A stretch of 64,000 nt of DNA from Progne subis subis (GCA_022316685.1 JAKJHU010000824.1:52084-116083), one strand, 5' to 3'; positions 20,991-32,030 are shown, counted from the stretch's first letter. The notes: generated by a model from the sequence alone, not told the origin. Made by a program: numbers and translations.

Positions 20991-22694
20991 TAAAAGGAAC
21001 AAGTTGAGCAATTTGTGTGTCTTTTGGAATAGTCAGAGGGGGGGTGGGTGTAGAGACCATTGCGTGAATCTGTCCCGAAAATTCCGCATCCATCAGTTCT
21101 GTCAAAGCCTGCCAAACCAAGGGTTGATAGGCGTTATGAGTAGCACCCTGAAGGACAGGAAAGGCCTGAAGACCCTCAGATGAAGCAGTAGCGCCTGCCT
21201 TATCCTGCCCTGTAGACCCCACAGGGTCAGATGCAGGCACTGCAAGTCCTGCACCAGCACTCAATTCTTCAACCTTAGCCTTTACTTCATCCCAGAACTG
21301 GCCGCGGTCTCCCGGCCTTACGGTCACCTGACACGGGGGGAGCGTCCAAGCTGTTGTCGAAGAGCCAACAGCGCGGGAACTTTTGCTGTTATCAAAGACC
21401 GGCCGCATTCCAGCCGTGTCCCCGCTCACGCTGAGCTTAACCACCTCACCGCCCGTAGTCACCGCCGTAGCGCTCGCAGCGGGAAGTGGGGGTGGGGTCG
21501 GACCAGCCGCTGGTGTCGGGCCCGCCATATCCGCAGCGGAGCTGGAGCCTGCACCGGCCGCCGGAGACCGGTCAGATGCCTCTGCAGCAGGCACGACTGC
21601 TAGGAGGGTCGTGTTGCGTCTAATCGGAGGCAGAGATTGCGCCTCCTTCCCTGGCGGGGCCGCGTCGGTCCCTGCTGGCAGCCCATTAGAACCGGCCTCC
21701 TCAGAGCCTCTTCCTGCCCCGCGAGCATCGCCAGCAGCCCATGGGGCCGGTGCGGAAGGCGGAGTGTCCGGAACCCCCCCGAGAAGGGGTCCCTCAGGGG
21801 CCCGGGAGCCCGCAGCCTCCCCCAGCCCAGAGCGGGGCAAAGCTGTCAGCCCGCGCGTGGGGGCGGCGGCCGCCGAGGGACTGACCGGGGCCCTGCCTCC
21901 GGCAACGTCCCGGGGCGGCGCCGGGGTGGAGGTGGCCAATGCAGCCGCCTCCAGGCCCGGGCCAGGCAGCAGAGTGGGCAGCGTCATGTCACCCGACTCC
22001 AATGGATACGTGACGGTCGTGAGACAAAAGAGGCAATGTATAGTGACCGAATTCTCGCCAAACGAAAGCGGAGCCCGCTTCTCCGGGCCGCCCCCCCCAT
22101 CAAAGCCGGAAAGGCATGGAGAGGAGGTGACTCCGTCCCGCTCCAGCTGCCCTGCGGAGCGGGGTTCGGCGGGACTGGCCCCGGGATCGGCGGAGCTCTG
22201 TCCCGCCTCTGCCCGAGACCAGTGCCGGAACCCGAGGGGGGGGAACCCCCCCGTGCAGGAATGGGGGAGGGAGGGGAAGAATCGCAAAGAATCTCAAGTT
22301 CAGATCCCAGATCTGAAACAATGACCCTGCCTCCTTCCAGCTCTCTGTCCCGCTTTGGAACGGGGCTTCCAGCCATCGAGCTGTAAGGGGTCAACTTAAA
22401 AACCGCTTTCTCAAATAATTTCCACTGCAAATACACCCTTGCGAGTTGTTCATCATATTCTATATCAAGGGAGTCCAGCATACAGTCCCTCAGGGCATAC
22501 CACTCTCCTCGATTTAGAATAGATCCCAGAGTGGGAAAGAACCCATGCCGCCTTCCCCATGCGAATAGACTTTGAAGCCCCTCTTGGGATATCTGAGCAC
22601 CTTTCCGCTTCAAGATATCTTCCCAAAGTTTCCAGACTATAGAATCCTCCATGATAAACACAACCCAGGGAGAGGGGAAAAAATACCTCACCAA
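20991..22694 (-). pseudogene. Element A: gag with capsid and nucleocapsid deleted
   Basis: Matrix-like N-terminal part at 22694-22390 (VWKLWEDILKRKGAQI, SLFAWGRRHGFFPTLGSI), then a long Pro/Ala/Gly-rich region in a second frame (22287-21100). The frame then passes from WQALTELMDA directly into EFSGQIHAMVSTP near 21090, which is dUTPase motif 3. Compared with element B, the whole capsid, zinc knuckle and first half of the dUTPase are missing (roughly 1.1-1.2 kb), and the reading frame is kept across the join. A frameshift near 22080-22110 separates the N-terminal part. The element could not build a normal particle on its own. Confidence 0.85.
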
Positions 22695-22701
22695 AACGTT
22701 C

Positions 22702-22719
22702 GTTCACTAGGGGTCACCA
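22702..22719 (-). promoter_or_regulatory. Primer-binding site of element A
   Basis: On the minus strand TGGTGACCCCTAGTGAAC follows the LTR end after two bases. The first ten bases match the tRNA-Trp type PBS known from avian alpharetroviruses (TGGTGACCCC); the rest has diverged. The same start is seen in element B at 34582. Confidence 0.75.
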
Positions 22720-22721
22720 GA

Positions 22722-23108
22722 TATCGCTGAGACACACAAAGCAATAACACGCAGACAGGTATTTGAAAGCAGAGTTTCTTCCAGCCCTCCTGAGGGAGCG
22801 GAGAGCGAAGGAAAGACCCTCTTTGTTTATTCTTTACTTTTTTATACATTTGTGGATCTGGCAGAAGATTGGCTTTTTGGGTTTCCACCCCTCAGCCTCA
22901 GTGGCCAGACCCACTGTCAGTTACGGTTGTTTTTCAGGTTAGAAATATGCAAACAAAGGACAAAGAATGAGAAACAAAGGGTTTGTTTATGTTACATCTA
23001 TGGGAAAGGTAGAAAACTGCTCCTAATATTGTACAGTAACCAAAAGATCTGACTCCATTATGAATTTCAAGAAGGCTAATAAGAAAGCTCAGAAAAACCA
23101 GGGTAACA
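22722..23108 (-). mobile_element. 5' LTR of element A
   Basis: About 387 bp. On the minus strand it begins TGTTACCCTGGTTTTTCTGAG at 23108 and carries AATAAA at about 22832-22827 before the U5 part. It is closely similar along its length to the two LTRs of element B (28079-28466 and 34585-35028). The matching 3' LTR of A is absent. Confidence 0.9.
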
Positions 23109-23990
23109 GGCCAGCACCTTCAAAAGCATTTTTCCTGGGGACCTTGCTTACCAATTCCCTGAGCAGTCTGAAGTGTGCCCCGAGCTGAGGTTTTGCTTAT
23201 CCTTGTCCTCTTGTCAGAGGTTTGAAACTCAATTTATTTGTGGTCGCGGTGGCAGAAATCAAATCACCCCTGTTTGATTCATGGCATTCCCATCTAAAGC
23301 CAACACGTGCCAGCTATTGGGAGGAAAGGAACCCTATCCCAGCCAAAACCAGAGCAGTGGGAGCAATTCAGCTGATTCAGGCAGACACCTGCCAATCCCC
23401 GCTTGGCTCAGGGCATGTGGGGCTGAGAGGGCGGCCTGGCTCTAGGGGGGCTGAGCTGGAGAGTGCTGGGCTGTGGGGGGCTCCCCACTTCCTGGGAAGA
23501 GGCTCCCTGGGGAGGAAGAAGGGCCAGGCATGAGCCCCGAGGCCCCTGGCCAAGGGATGGTGGCAGGGGAGGCGTCTGTAGCGGATGCTGTCTGCAAGGA
23601 GCTGTGGGAAGGAGTGGCTGTGGGGCTGAGCTCAGGGAGGGCGTTCCCCCAGGCCTGCAGGCAGAAAGCCCTTGGCACAGAGCAGGAGCCAAGTTCCAGG
23701 TCACCAGGAAGAGCCCCTCCCTCCCTCCCTCCCTCCCTCCCTCCCCAGGGCTGCCATGGTTCCCACAGGAGCTCAAGGCAATTGGGGACCATTTCTGCTC
23801 GCCGCCGAGCCCCAATGTGCCCTCATGAGGAGCGCCAGCGTGAGGGAGGAGCCGCCATTTCAGGGCAAGCCGTGAGGTCCAAGTGGTCATCCCCGAAGAA
23901 CGCTGAAGGGAACACTCTTGATTACCCCTTTTCCCGAGAGGTTTCTTTAGCTGAAGTTTCTGACAAGGAGCAGACTTGACAGCCCTGAAT
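23109..23990. other. GC-rich intergenic sequence with (CCCT)n
   Basis: Between the LTR of element A and the 3' end of the kinase locus. A perfect (CCCT)n tract lies at about 23716-23747. Open frames on both strands here are chance products of GC-rich DNA without domains. I recognise no gene. Confidence 0.5.
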
Positions 23991-24005
23991 GGGTTGGTGG
24001 TTGTT

Positions 24006-24011
24006 TTATTC
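24006..24011 (-). terminator. Candidate poly(A) signal of the kinase locus
   Basis: AATAAA on the minus strand, about 520 bases after the kinase stop codon. It is the first clear signal found downstream; its use is inferred. Confidence 0.4.
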
Positions 24012-24528
24012 TCTATGGTTTTGGGTTGGAGAGGGTGAAACAGGAAAGCCTTACAACTACGATTGCTTGGGAAAAGATTCTAACAGCATGAAACCTATAA
24101 GCGATACAGAAATGAAAGCAAGCTTTGAGATGTAGGATGCCCAGCCGAGCGACAGTGACCGAGTTAGCTGAAGGCAAGAGCCCTGTTGTTTGAGCAATAT
24201 CCCTAACAGACCAAGGGATGCCGAGGGTCCAAGGGGGAGGGGCCCTGCCAAGGTGGCAGAGAAAAGGAGTCTAGAAAGGAGCTTTTAGTGTTCGGAATGT
24301 GGCAGGAATGAGAACTTAGGCCTCTTTCTTCAGGCACGCTTTTAGCTGTGGCCGGCAGCGTAAGGAAAGGTCTTGCACCGAGGAACTGTGCAATAAAGCC
24401 CATGTTTCAAGAGCTGCCCAGGACTCCAGAGATGTCTCATCTCTGTCCCTACACTTGCCTACAGATTGGGGGTGTTTTAGTTTTTGAGTCCTGTGTGGGA
24501 CTGGGTTAACTGGGTGCTGCAGGGGCTC

Positions 24529-26338
24529 AGGCAAGGCATCCAAAAGGCTTGCCCCGCACCCAAGGGTGTAGCAAGATCTGCTGCAGCTGTGGCCTTTGTG
24601 CAGGGTGCTTGGACAAGCACCAGCAGATGAGATGATGGCACTCTGGGGAGAGAGAAGGCAGAAAGCGCCGGTCAGTTGCAGAAGGCTCCCGCCCAGCGGC
24701 TCCTGGCACCCGCAGGGCCCGGGCCGTGCTGCATGTGCTCAGAGGCGCGCCGGCCTCCTGACCGGCTCTGGCCTGTGCGGGAGAGCGGCCCGGCGGGACA
24801 CGGCCACGTCCTTCAGCCATGTGTGCCTGGCCGACCCCGTCAGCACGGGACGCCTCCCGCAAAGGCCAGCCCTTGAGGGCCGGCCCCAGCAGAGCCGCGT
24901 GAGGGCCACACCGGGCCGCGCACCGCCATCTGCCAAAGCCTGCCTTCTGGAGGCCGCGTACCAACCTGGAGAGAGCTGCCGCGTGAAGAAGAGCTGCTGC
25001 CACACGATGTCACAGTCCTCCTGGAAGGGGAGGCTCCCGCACACCATGACGTACAGCAGCACGCCCAGGGACCAGACGGTGGCTGCATGGCCATGGTAGT
25101 AGCCAAGGCAGATCCACTCGGGTGGGCTGTACACGCGTGTTCCTAGGGGACACAGGCGGCACTGTCCAGGCGCAGGCCGCTGGCTCCCAGAGCCTGGCGC
25201 CAGCCTCTTGGCAGAGGCAGGGGCGGCACCGGCAACCACAACTTCTCCCCAGGCCCCCCAGCGTCCCCCATCCAAGTGGCCAAAGCCAAGGGGCCATTCG
25301 GCAAGGCAGAGAAGGCCAGGGGAGCAGCCCCTTGTGGGCCTGCCAAGCCCAGGGGCCATGGCCTGGCTTTTGCAGCCTCCCTGTGTCGGCAGGGCCGGCA
25401 GCCGGCTCCCGGGGCACAGCATCTGCCCCGTGCCACAGGACAGCCGGCAGCAGGCTGAGGGATGCACCCACAGCCCAGGAGAGAACGGGGCTGAGCAGTG
25501 CCTGGCACCAGCAGCAGAGCCCAGACTGTGGCTCACCAGCAAATTGCGTGTAGGCCTGCTCCTGGAGGAAGGTGCCGCAACCAAAGTCGATGAGCTTCAC
25601 GTCGCCGCTCTCTGGGTCCACGAGGAGGTTCTCCAGCTTGATGTCCCGGTGCAGTGCACCCCCGCACACCCCGCAGGCGGTGCAGTGCCGCACGGCCTCC
25701 AGCACCTGGCAGAAAATCCAGCGCGCCATCTCCTCGCACAGGACGTCCCGCTCCAGCAGGAATTCCAGGAGATCCTGCGACTGCTCTGGACACTCCATCA
25801 CCAGCGCAAAGCCGTCAGGCTGCTTGAACCAGTCGAGGAGCTGGATGATGTTGTAGCAGCCGGAGCGGACCTTCTCCATGAGCACGATCTCCATCGGAAC
25901 ACAGGTGCCGTTGGGCTGCGAGGAGGAGACAACACCTCCAGCAGGCCTGCTGCTGCCCTGTGGCTGCGCTGCCCTTGCCTGGTATGCCCCAGGGCCCTTT
26001 TGGGCAGCCTCTCTGGCCATGGGGATTCCTCCCGCCCAGGGGATGCTCAGGCACCACGGCCCGCTCTGTCCCGCTGGCCCCGCTCACTCACCAGCTCGAC
26101 CCACTACAGGACGCTCTCCCGGGCCATGCATTTGATGGCCACCTGCAAGCCATGGAGAGAGGAGGGCTGAGATGGAGCCCTGCCCCTCCCCACCCATGCC
26201 CCTTCTCGCACACCCGGGCCTCCCAGCCGCTTACCGGGCTCCCATCCGAGAGGCGGATGCCCAAGAAAACGGTGCCAAAGCCGCTGCTCCCCAGCTGCCG
26301 GCCCCGCTGGTACAGGTCCTGCAGCTCCTTCTTTTGCC
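24529..26338 (-). pseudogene. PIM1-like serine/threonine kinase, five exons, one nonsense codon
   Basis: Exons by GT-AG borders and frame: 26338-26235 (glycine loop GSSGFGTVFLG), 26142-26092 (VAIK lysine), 25915-25537 (hinge; HRDIKLEN catalytic loop; DFG in LIDFGCGT), 25142-24966 ([20 protein letters not shown], activation segment and helix F region), 24642-24529 (ECHHLICWCLSKHPAQRP, ending HPWVRGKPFGCLA and a stop). Intron phases fit throughout and the exon pattern (51 and 177 bp exons included) is that of PIM1, a cytosolic pro-survival kinase; PIM1-like genes are expanded in songbirds. Catalytic Lys, HRD Asp and DFG Asp are all present. A TAG at 26106-26104 interrupts exon 2 of this list, and four extra residues sit before HRD. 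I call it a pseudogene because of the TAG, unless that base is an assembly error or polymorphism. Confidence 0.85.
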
Positions 26339-26818
26339 CTGCAGCCGGGACCGAGGCATCAGCCTTGCCCCCAGGAACCCTCCCAAGGGAAGAAACCCGC
26401 CAGTGAAGCGGGCCGGGCCAGCGCGGGCCACGTTGCTCTCACCTGCTTGCTGCTGCGTGCCAGGCAGCGGGCACCGCCTTGCAGCCGTGGGGCTGGCGAG
26501 AGGCAGAGCCGGGGCAAGGCAGCACACAGAGGCGGCTGCAGGAGCCGCAGGGCAGCAGGGCAGGGCGGCGCTGTTGCTGTTCCCGGCCTCGTGGGCTGCA
26601 CTCAGCTGTCGAGGACGGCCGGGGCTGCAGCCCGAGCCTTGGCACAGGGGAGTCCTAGGAGCAGCTGCCAACCAGAGAGGGGTTTTTTGAAGCCACTGCA
26701 TCAGAGCCACTGGGAACAGCCAGGCACTAGGCCGCTCTCGGGGCCCTGGCCTGGCCTGGCCTGGCCTGGCCTGGGGATGCCCAAAGGGAGCCTCACGACA
26801 GCTCCTGAGGAGATCTCA

Positions 26819-27833
26819 CCTGTTCCTCGAGAGGACTTGGAGGTAGTCCAGGGCTGTTGTGGGGCAGCTTCCTGGAGGTGGAGGATCCTCCTTGGTGTCT
26901 CAAGGATCGTCTCCACCACCAGGATCAGGTTGCTGCCTGCTGGCACAGCTGGCACAGCCAGCACAGCATCCTGGGAGCTGTGGAATGACAACTGCTGGCT
27001 CCCGGACGCTTGCTGCTGTGCCAGCTGCTCCTGAGAAGGCTCCCCTGTATCGGGCTGTGCTCCCGTTTGGACTTGGGGTCTCTCCCTGGCGACGTTGAGG
27101 GTCAGGGTTGTGCCCGTGCTGTTGAAGTCCGTGAGTCCAAGGGAGCTGGGAGACCTGTCCACAGCCTCTGCACCTTCTGCAGGCGGATGGGTCTCGCTGA
27201 GCCTCTGCGTGGGATGGAGGCTGTCAGAGATAGCAGAGGCTCCTGGCAGGATGGAGGGTCTCTGACAGCCTGAGCTTCCAGCAGGGATGGCGGGTGTGCG
27301 CTGCTGTGCCATCCGTGCAAGGGTCGAGGCTCTCTCAGGGATGGAGAATGTTGCTGGGAGCAGCCTCTTGGAGGGATGGAGGCTTTGGGAGGAGCTGAAG
27401 GAGCCACAGCAGGGCAGGTGGCCCAGCTTCACCAGCTTCTCCAGTTCTTTCCACAAGGCCTGCCACATCCCAATGTAGAGTGGCACACATGTCCCTCTGT
27501 GAGCCCAGTGCAGCAGCATCAGTTCCTGCAGCTCCTGGGCTGCTGCCACGCAGGGGCGGCAGCAGCAGGACAAGTCCAGGGGGCTGGCGGGAGCACGTGG
27601 CCGCTTGCGAGGTGTGGCCCGAGGTCTGGAGCGCCTGGGAGCCGCAGGGGTCCTCGGTTCCTCCGTAAGTCTCTGGGCCAGACGCTGGGAACATTGTTCC
27701 TCTTGGGGTTCCGTGTCTGCCACCTCCTTGGTTGCCAGTGGCCAAGGGCCCAGCAGGTAGCCACGGCGGCCAGCAGCAGGACAAGTGCAGCTAGTAGGAC
27801 ACCACCGTCACTCATGGCTCCGGCACGTGCCAT
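26819..27833 (-). pseudogene. Candidate 5' exon: membrane-anchored, low-complexity protein upstream of the kinase
   Basis: An ATG at 27833 (or 27815) starts a frame with a strongly hydrophobic signal-anchor (GGVLLAALVLLLAAVATC). Near 27760 a one-base shift moves the reading into a second frame that stays open to 26701: an Arg/Pro-rich part, then CCCRPCVAAAQELQELMLLH and a Trp-rich short helix, then a Ser/Pro/Gln-rich region. A consensus donor (AACAG|GTGAGA) near 26818 would end the exon in phase 1. That phase is compatible with the kinase exon at 26338, giving an uninterrupted G-Q-K-K-E-L junction. The architecture (short N-terminal TM, basic part, Cys pair) loosely recalls SPATA31-type testis proteins, but I do not recognise the family. 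The frameshift argues for decay or a sequence error. Confidence 0.45.
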
Positions 27834-27865
27834 CGCGGCTGCACTGGCAGCTGTTGGTGCTGGCG

Positions 27866-27930
27866 CGGCTTATATAGGCTTGGCGTGATGTCACAGTGCT
27901 GTGGCCAGGACAGCTGTGTGACATCACAGC
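27866..27930 (-). promoter_or_regulatory. TATA box with two CRE-like sites
   Basis: On the minus strand a TATATAA box lies at about 27876-27870, some 35-40 bases before the ATG at 27833. Just upstream are TGTGACATCA (about 27896-27887) and TGATGTCACA (about 27926-27917), two oppositely oriented copies of the CRE-like word used by CREB/CREM factors. The compact TATA plus CRE layout is common in genes transcribed in male germ cells; expression there is an inference. Confidence 0.55.
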
Positions 27931-28078
27931 CCTGCCTCACGCCAGCGCGTGGCCCCTTTGTGCCGTCACGGCCCCGCCCGCCTCAGGCATCAGCGGAGCT
28001 GGCTCATTCCTGAAGATGGGCATGGCCAGAAAAAGGCCTGGAAGTAAGAACCGGAGCTCAGCCTGTGTCAATGAATCC

Positions 28079-28466
28079 TGTGATCGGGATAGGCAAAGCA
28101 ATCACACGGAGACGAGAGATTTCGCAGGGCAGAGGGTTCCTCTCCGAGAGCACAAGGCTGAGCCAAGGCCGAAAAGCCCCTGCCTGTTTATTTCTTACTT
28201 TTCATACATTTGTGGGTCTGGCTGTGGATTGGCTTCTGGAGTTTTCATCTCCCAGCCCAATGGCCAGACCAACTGTCAGTTACAATTGTTTTCAGGTTAA
28301 AAATATGCAAACAAAGGACAGAGAATGAAAAACAAAGGATTTGTTTACGTTACATGCGTGAGAAAAAGGTAGAAACTGCTCCTAATATTGTACACTAGCT
28401 AAAAGGTCTGACTCCATCTTATGAAATTCAAAAGGCTTTAAAAAACTCAGAAAAACCAGGGTAACA
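28079..28466 (-). mobile_element. 3' LTR of element B
   Basis: 388 bp, TG...CA. On the minus strand it begins TGTTACCCTGGTTTTTCTGAG, preceded by a polypurine tract (GGAAAGTTAAAAGGGTA, about 28467-28483). The outer end reads TGTGATCGGGATAGG on the plus strand. It lies about 150 bases from the CRE-like sites of the kinase locus. Its flank does not match the flank of the other LTR of B, so no target-site duplication is visible. Confidence 0.9.
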
Positions 28467-28543
28467 TACCCTTTTAACTTTCCAAAAAAAGAAAAACAGG
28501 AAAAGAAAAAATGAACAAATTTACAAAGGGAATATATACAAAT

Positions 28544-31290
28544 TCAATCACTGTCTGTGGAGGAATCATCAGAGTGATCACTCAAGGATTCACCCACTTG
28601 GTGACTTTCAAGTTGATCACGGCTTCCACCTTGCCTGTCAGCTGAATTCTGCCTCTGCAGTCGCAGGTCAGGATGGACACACTTTGAAGGTAGCCAGCGT
28701 GTCCCAGTGTCCGTGGACACACACGCATACCCACGCCCCATAGCAATAAGGTCATAGGGTCTTTCCCATTGCTTGGTGACTAAATTTTGGACCTGTACCT
28801 TCGCTCGAGGTTGTTGCACACCGTCTGAAGCCTGCATTGAGAGATGATGGTTCAAAATGACAGGATTATTTGAGTTCTGTGGCACCGTAAGGTGATTGAT
28901 GGTGTACAAAGCCTTTGCCAACCGACTGTGCGGGGTTGCACCCTGCATTCCCAGTTTTTTTTTTTGAAGAACATGCTTAAGTGTACCATGAGCGCGTTCT
29001 ACAATCGCCTGTCCTGTTGGAGAATGAGGGATGCCAAAGTTATGTGACACACCCCATGACTGTAGGAACTGCCGTACCTGCTGTGAGGCATAAGCAGGAC
29101 CATTGTCGGTTTTCACAGCAGAAGGTATGCCAAGAAGAGCAAAGGCCTGCCTCCAGTGGGCAATGACATCACGGGCTTTCTCTCCTGCGTGAGCAGAATC
29201 CCACATCGCAGAGGAGAACGTGTCCACCGTGACATGCACATACTTGAGCCGGCCAAACTCTGCGACCTGGGTGACATCGGTCTGCCAAAGCTCCAAGGCT
29301 TTAAGGCCTCTGGGGTTAACCCCTGCCAGCAATGGCGCACCAAGGGCGTGACAGTCGTCACACGACTCGACAATCTCACGAGCCTCAGTGGCCATCAGTT
29401 GGAACTGCTTCTGCAGCGTATGCGCATTTTGGTGGAAAAACCAATGCGATGCCTTGGCCTGCATGAGCACGTCAGGCTGAGGGGCTACCCACGCTGGGTT
29501 AGCCAACTTGTCAGCCCTTGCGTTACCTTCCACTACAAACCCTGGCAAGTCAGTGTGACTCCGTACATGCAGAACATAATATGGATGAACTCTGGACTGA
29601 ATTGCACACCACAGGGTCTTCAGTAAATTAAACAAGGCAGGGTTACTGACCTCCTTCAAAACTGAATAACCCAATCTCTTTGCAATATCGGCAACATAGG
29701 CTGAATCTGTGATCAAATTGAAAGGTTCCTGGGAAAATTTCTCAAATGCCATGACAGCAGCCCTTAGTTCAACCAGTTGGGCTGACCCATCCTCATGGCT
29801 TTCCAAAACCTGCCACTCATATCCATCCTGACAGGTAACAATGGCTTCTCCTGTTTTTCCCGAACCGTCAATGAAGACGGTGGGACCTTGCACTGGCTCT
29901 TGGCTAGTTTTGGGTCATAGAGAAAATTGAATATTTTTGGCCACTTGCAATAGCTTGAGGCTGGGCAGATGATAAGTGACCTGCCCTGAAAAACCCTTGA
30001 GAGCACTTTGCAGCGAAACATTGTTCGCATAGCTCCAATCAAATTCCTCCCTCTGAACCGGGAGTATGATCTTTGAGGGATCTGCACGCATCAATTGCAA
30101 ACAGTGTTGCTGGCACTTGATTATCAAGCACGCAATCAATTCAAACAGCGCCGTCGCCATCTTGTGCGGCTGATGAGGCAGGAATATGTGCATTCCAAGA
30201 TGTGCAGAGGTTCAGTCCAATCATCATTCCATTGGCCGATGATACCTGTAGGATGTAAAGCAGGAGTGGTAATGAACACAGTGACATCAATGGAAGGTTC
30301 AATGAGGTACACTTGGCAAGTCGAAACAGCTTGCTGAACCTCCTCCAGCACTTTTCGTGCCTCAAGGGTTAATTCACGAGGTGACTTTAAATCAGTGTCC
30401 CCTTTCAACAATTCAAACAAGGGAGAGAGTTGTGCTGTGGTCAGTCCCAAGTAAGGACGTAACCAAGTGATAACACCTACCAGCTTCTGAGCATCATTCA
30501 GTGTCTTCACCGATTGCACAAATTGCACCTCCTGGTGACGGATTGTCCGTTCCAGAATTTTGACCCCCAAATATTTCCAGGGAGGTTGTTGTTGTACCTT
30601 TTCTGGAGCCACCTGCAGTCCATGTGAATGCAGAGCATTCAACAACTGAGGCTGTATCCTCAGCAGCTCATCCTGGGTGGGCGCAGCCACCAAAATGTCG
30701 TCCATATAATGATAGAAGTGAGAATCAGGAAAGTGCTTGCGAACTCCAGACAAGGCATGGGCTACATACCATTGGCATAAAACTGGGGAATTCTACATGC
30801 CCTGAGGCAAAAATTTCTATTGATACCGCTGTGGAGGCTCGGCATTGTTTATTGTTGGTACCGTGAAGGCAAATTTTGGTCTGTCATCGGGATGCAGAGG
30901 GATCGTAAAAAAACAATCCTTCAGATCCACAATGAGGATTGGCCAGTCCCATGGTAGGCGATGGCATGCCAGCCTGCAATGTCCCCATGCCTTCCATCAG
31001 GGCATTGATTTTTTGGAGGTCTTGTAGCAACCTCCATTTCCCAGACTTCTTTTTGATACAAAAGACAGGAGTGTTCCAGGGATTGGTAGATGGTTCCAAA
31101 TGCCCCTTGTCCAACTGCTCCTGTACGGGTTCATGAAGGGCGATTAGCTTGTCGTGAGGGAAGGGCCACTGGTTCTCCCAGATGGGTCTGTCCACCAACC
31201 ACCGTAAAGGAGGTGTGGGACACTCTGCGCCCTTCATCACAGTGGCCCCAATCAAAAATCCATTCCCATTCACACCCCCCACGCGGCCAA
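28544..31290 (-). pseudogene. Element B: beta-type pol (RT, RNase H, integrase)
   Basis: Same family as A. RT N-terminus at 31282-30884, with a deletion/frameshift near 30950 that damages the first catalytic Asp region. RT continues at 30753-30136 with HYMDDILVAAP near 30715 and PWKYLGVKIL. A frameshift near 30185 and a stop near 29915 follow. RNase H and integrase are then in one 449-codon frame (29893-28544): FIDGSGKTGE (Ile where Thr is usual), LITDSAYVAD, zinc-binding HQNAHTL..CDDCHAL, core Asp in WQTDVTQ, KTDNGPAYAS, Glu in GQAIVERAHGTL, and a Ser/Asp-rich tail ending at 28544. Only about 60 bases separate this stop from the polypurine tract, so no env exists. Confidence 0.92.
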
Positions 31291-31610
31291 AACATCCCTC
31301 ACCCAGAGGTTCTGGGCAATCTCAGTAACATGAGGCCAGGTTAGGGCTATCTGTCCCTCTGGGTTCGTGATGGCCATGGGATTCTGGCTCATGTAGCATT
31401 GCTTCGTTCCACCTAAGCCCGAGATCGATGTCTTTGCCAGGGTCAAAGGCCACTGCGGGGGCCAAGCAGCCAGAGAGAGAATGCTCACATCAGCCCCGTA
31501 TCTAGGAGGCCATGAAGGTGAATCTCCGATGGCGTGGCACCAGCCATGGACACGGTACACAGCATCTCAGAACGGTCTTTGGTCAGGACAGCAGTCCAGC
31601 GCACTTGAGG
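31290..31610 (-). pseudogene. Element B: protease
   Basis: Aspartic protease remnant after the dUTPase: LHGLLDTG at about 31515-31495, then a frameshift, then DVSILSLAAWPPQWP and PMAITNPEGQ to about 31290. The active-site Asp-Thr-Gly is intact. The frame change right after it prevents an intact enzyme. The position between dUTPase and RT is the betaretroviral order. Confidence 0.82.
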
Positions 31611-31629
31611 TGGCCCAGTAGAGCCAAAG

Positions 31630-32030
31630 CCACCGTCACCTCGCGACTGGTCCTCAGTTCTGGAAACATAAGACTTAAAAGGAACAAGTTGAGCAATTTG
31701 TGTGTCTTTTGGGATAGTCAGAGAGGGAGTGGGTGTGGAGACCATTGCATGAATCTGCCCTGAAAAATCCACATCAATCAGTCCCAGGTGCACCATGATA
31801 CCCTGAATGGTGGCACTGGACCTCCCCATCAGGAAGGCACTCATGGCCATCACCCAAGGGACCAAAGGCATCCAGGGGAACCTTGTGTATTTTGTCCGAA
31901 TCAATCATGACATACTCGGCTGTGCAGACATCAACACCTGCTGAACCGCGGGTGCTGGCTGCAAGCCTGCTGAGCAGATCTCCATTGGTTGGGGCTGAGG
32001 CAGAGACATTTGTGTCGGCACGCATCTCGC
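31630..32030 (-). pseudogene. Element B: dUTPase
   Basis: All five dUTPase motifs can be read, in two frames: motif 1 AGVDVCTA (about 31941), motif 2 MGRSSATIQGI (about 31826), motif 3 GLIDVDFSGQI (about 31784), motif 4 DTQIAQLVPF (about 31700), and motif 5 RGDGGFGSTG (about 31640). The enzyme hydrolyses dUTP to dUMP and PPi, which keeps uracil out of viral DNA. A frameshift between motifs 1 and 2 (near 31850-31900) breaks it. Lying upstream of the protease in the pro region, it places the family with beta-like retroviruses. Confidence 0.85.

Noticed and set aside
21383..22386. Long plus-strand open frames of 249 and 313 codons
   Set aside because: They lie antisense to the GC-rich, Pro/Gly/Ala-rich gag of element A; the same antisense frame recurs over gag of B. 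They have no domain and follow from base composition.
23408..23979. Pro/Gly-rich open frames near the (CCCT)n tract
   Set aside because: Present on both strands and driven by the simple repeat and GC content.
25208..26170. 320-codon plus-strand frame
   Set aside because: Antisense to the PIM-like exons and their introns; no domain, GC-rich shadow.
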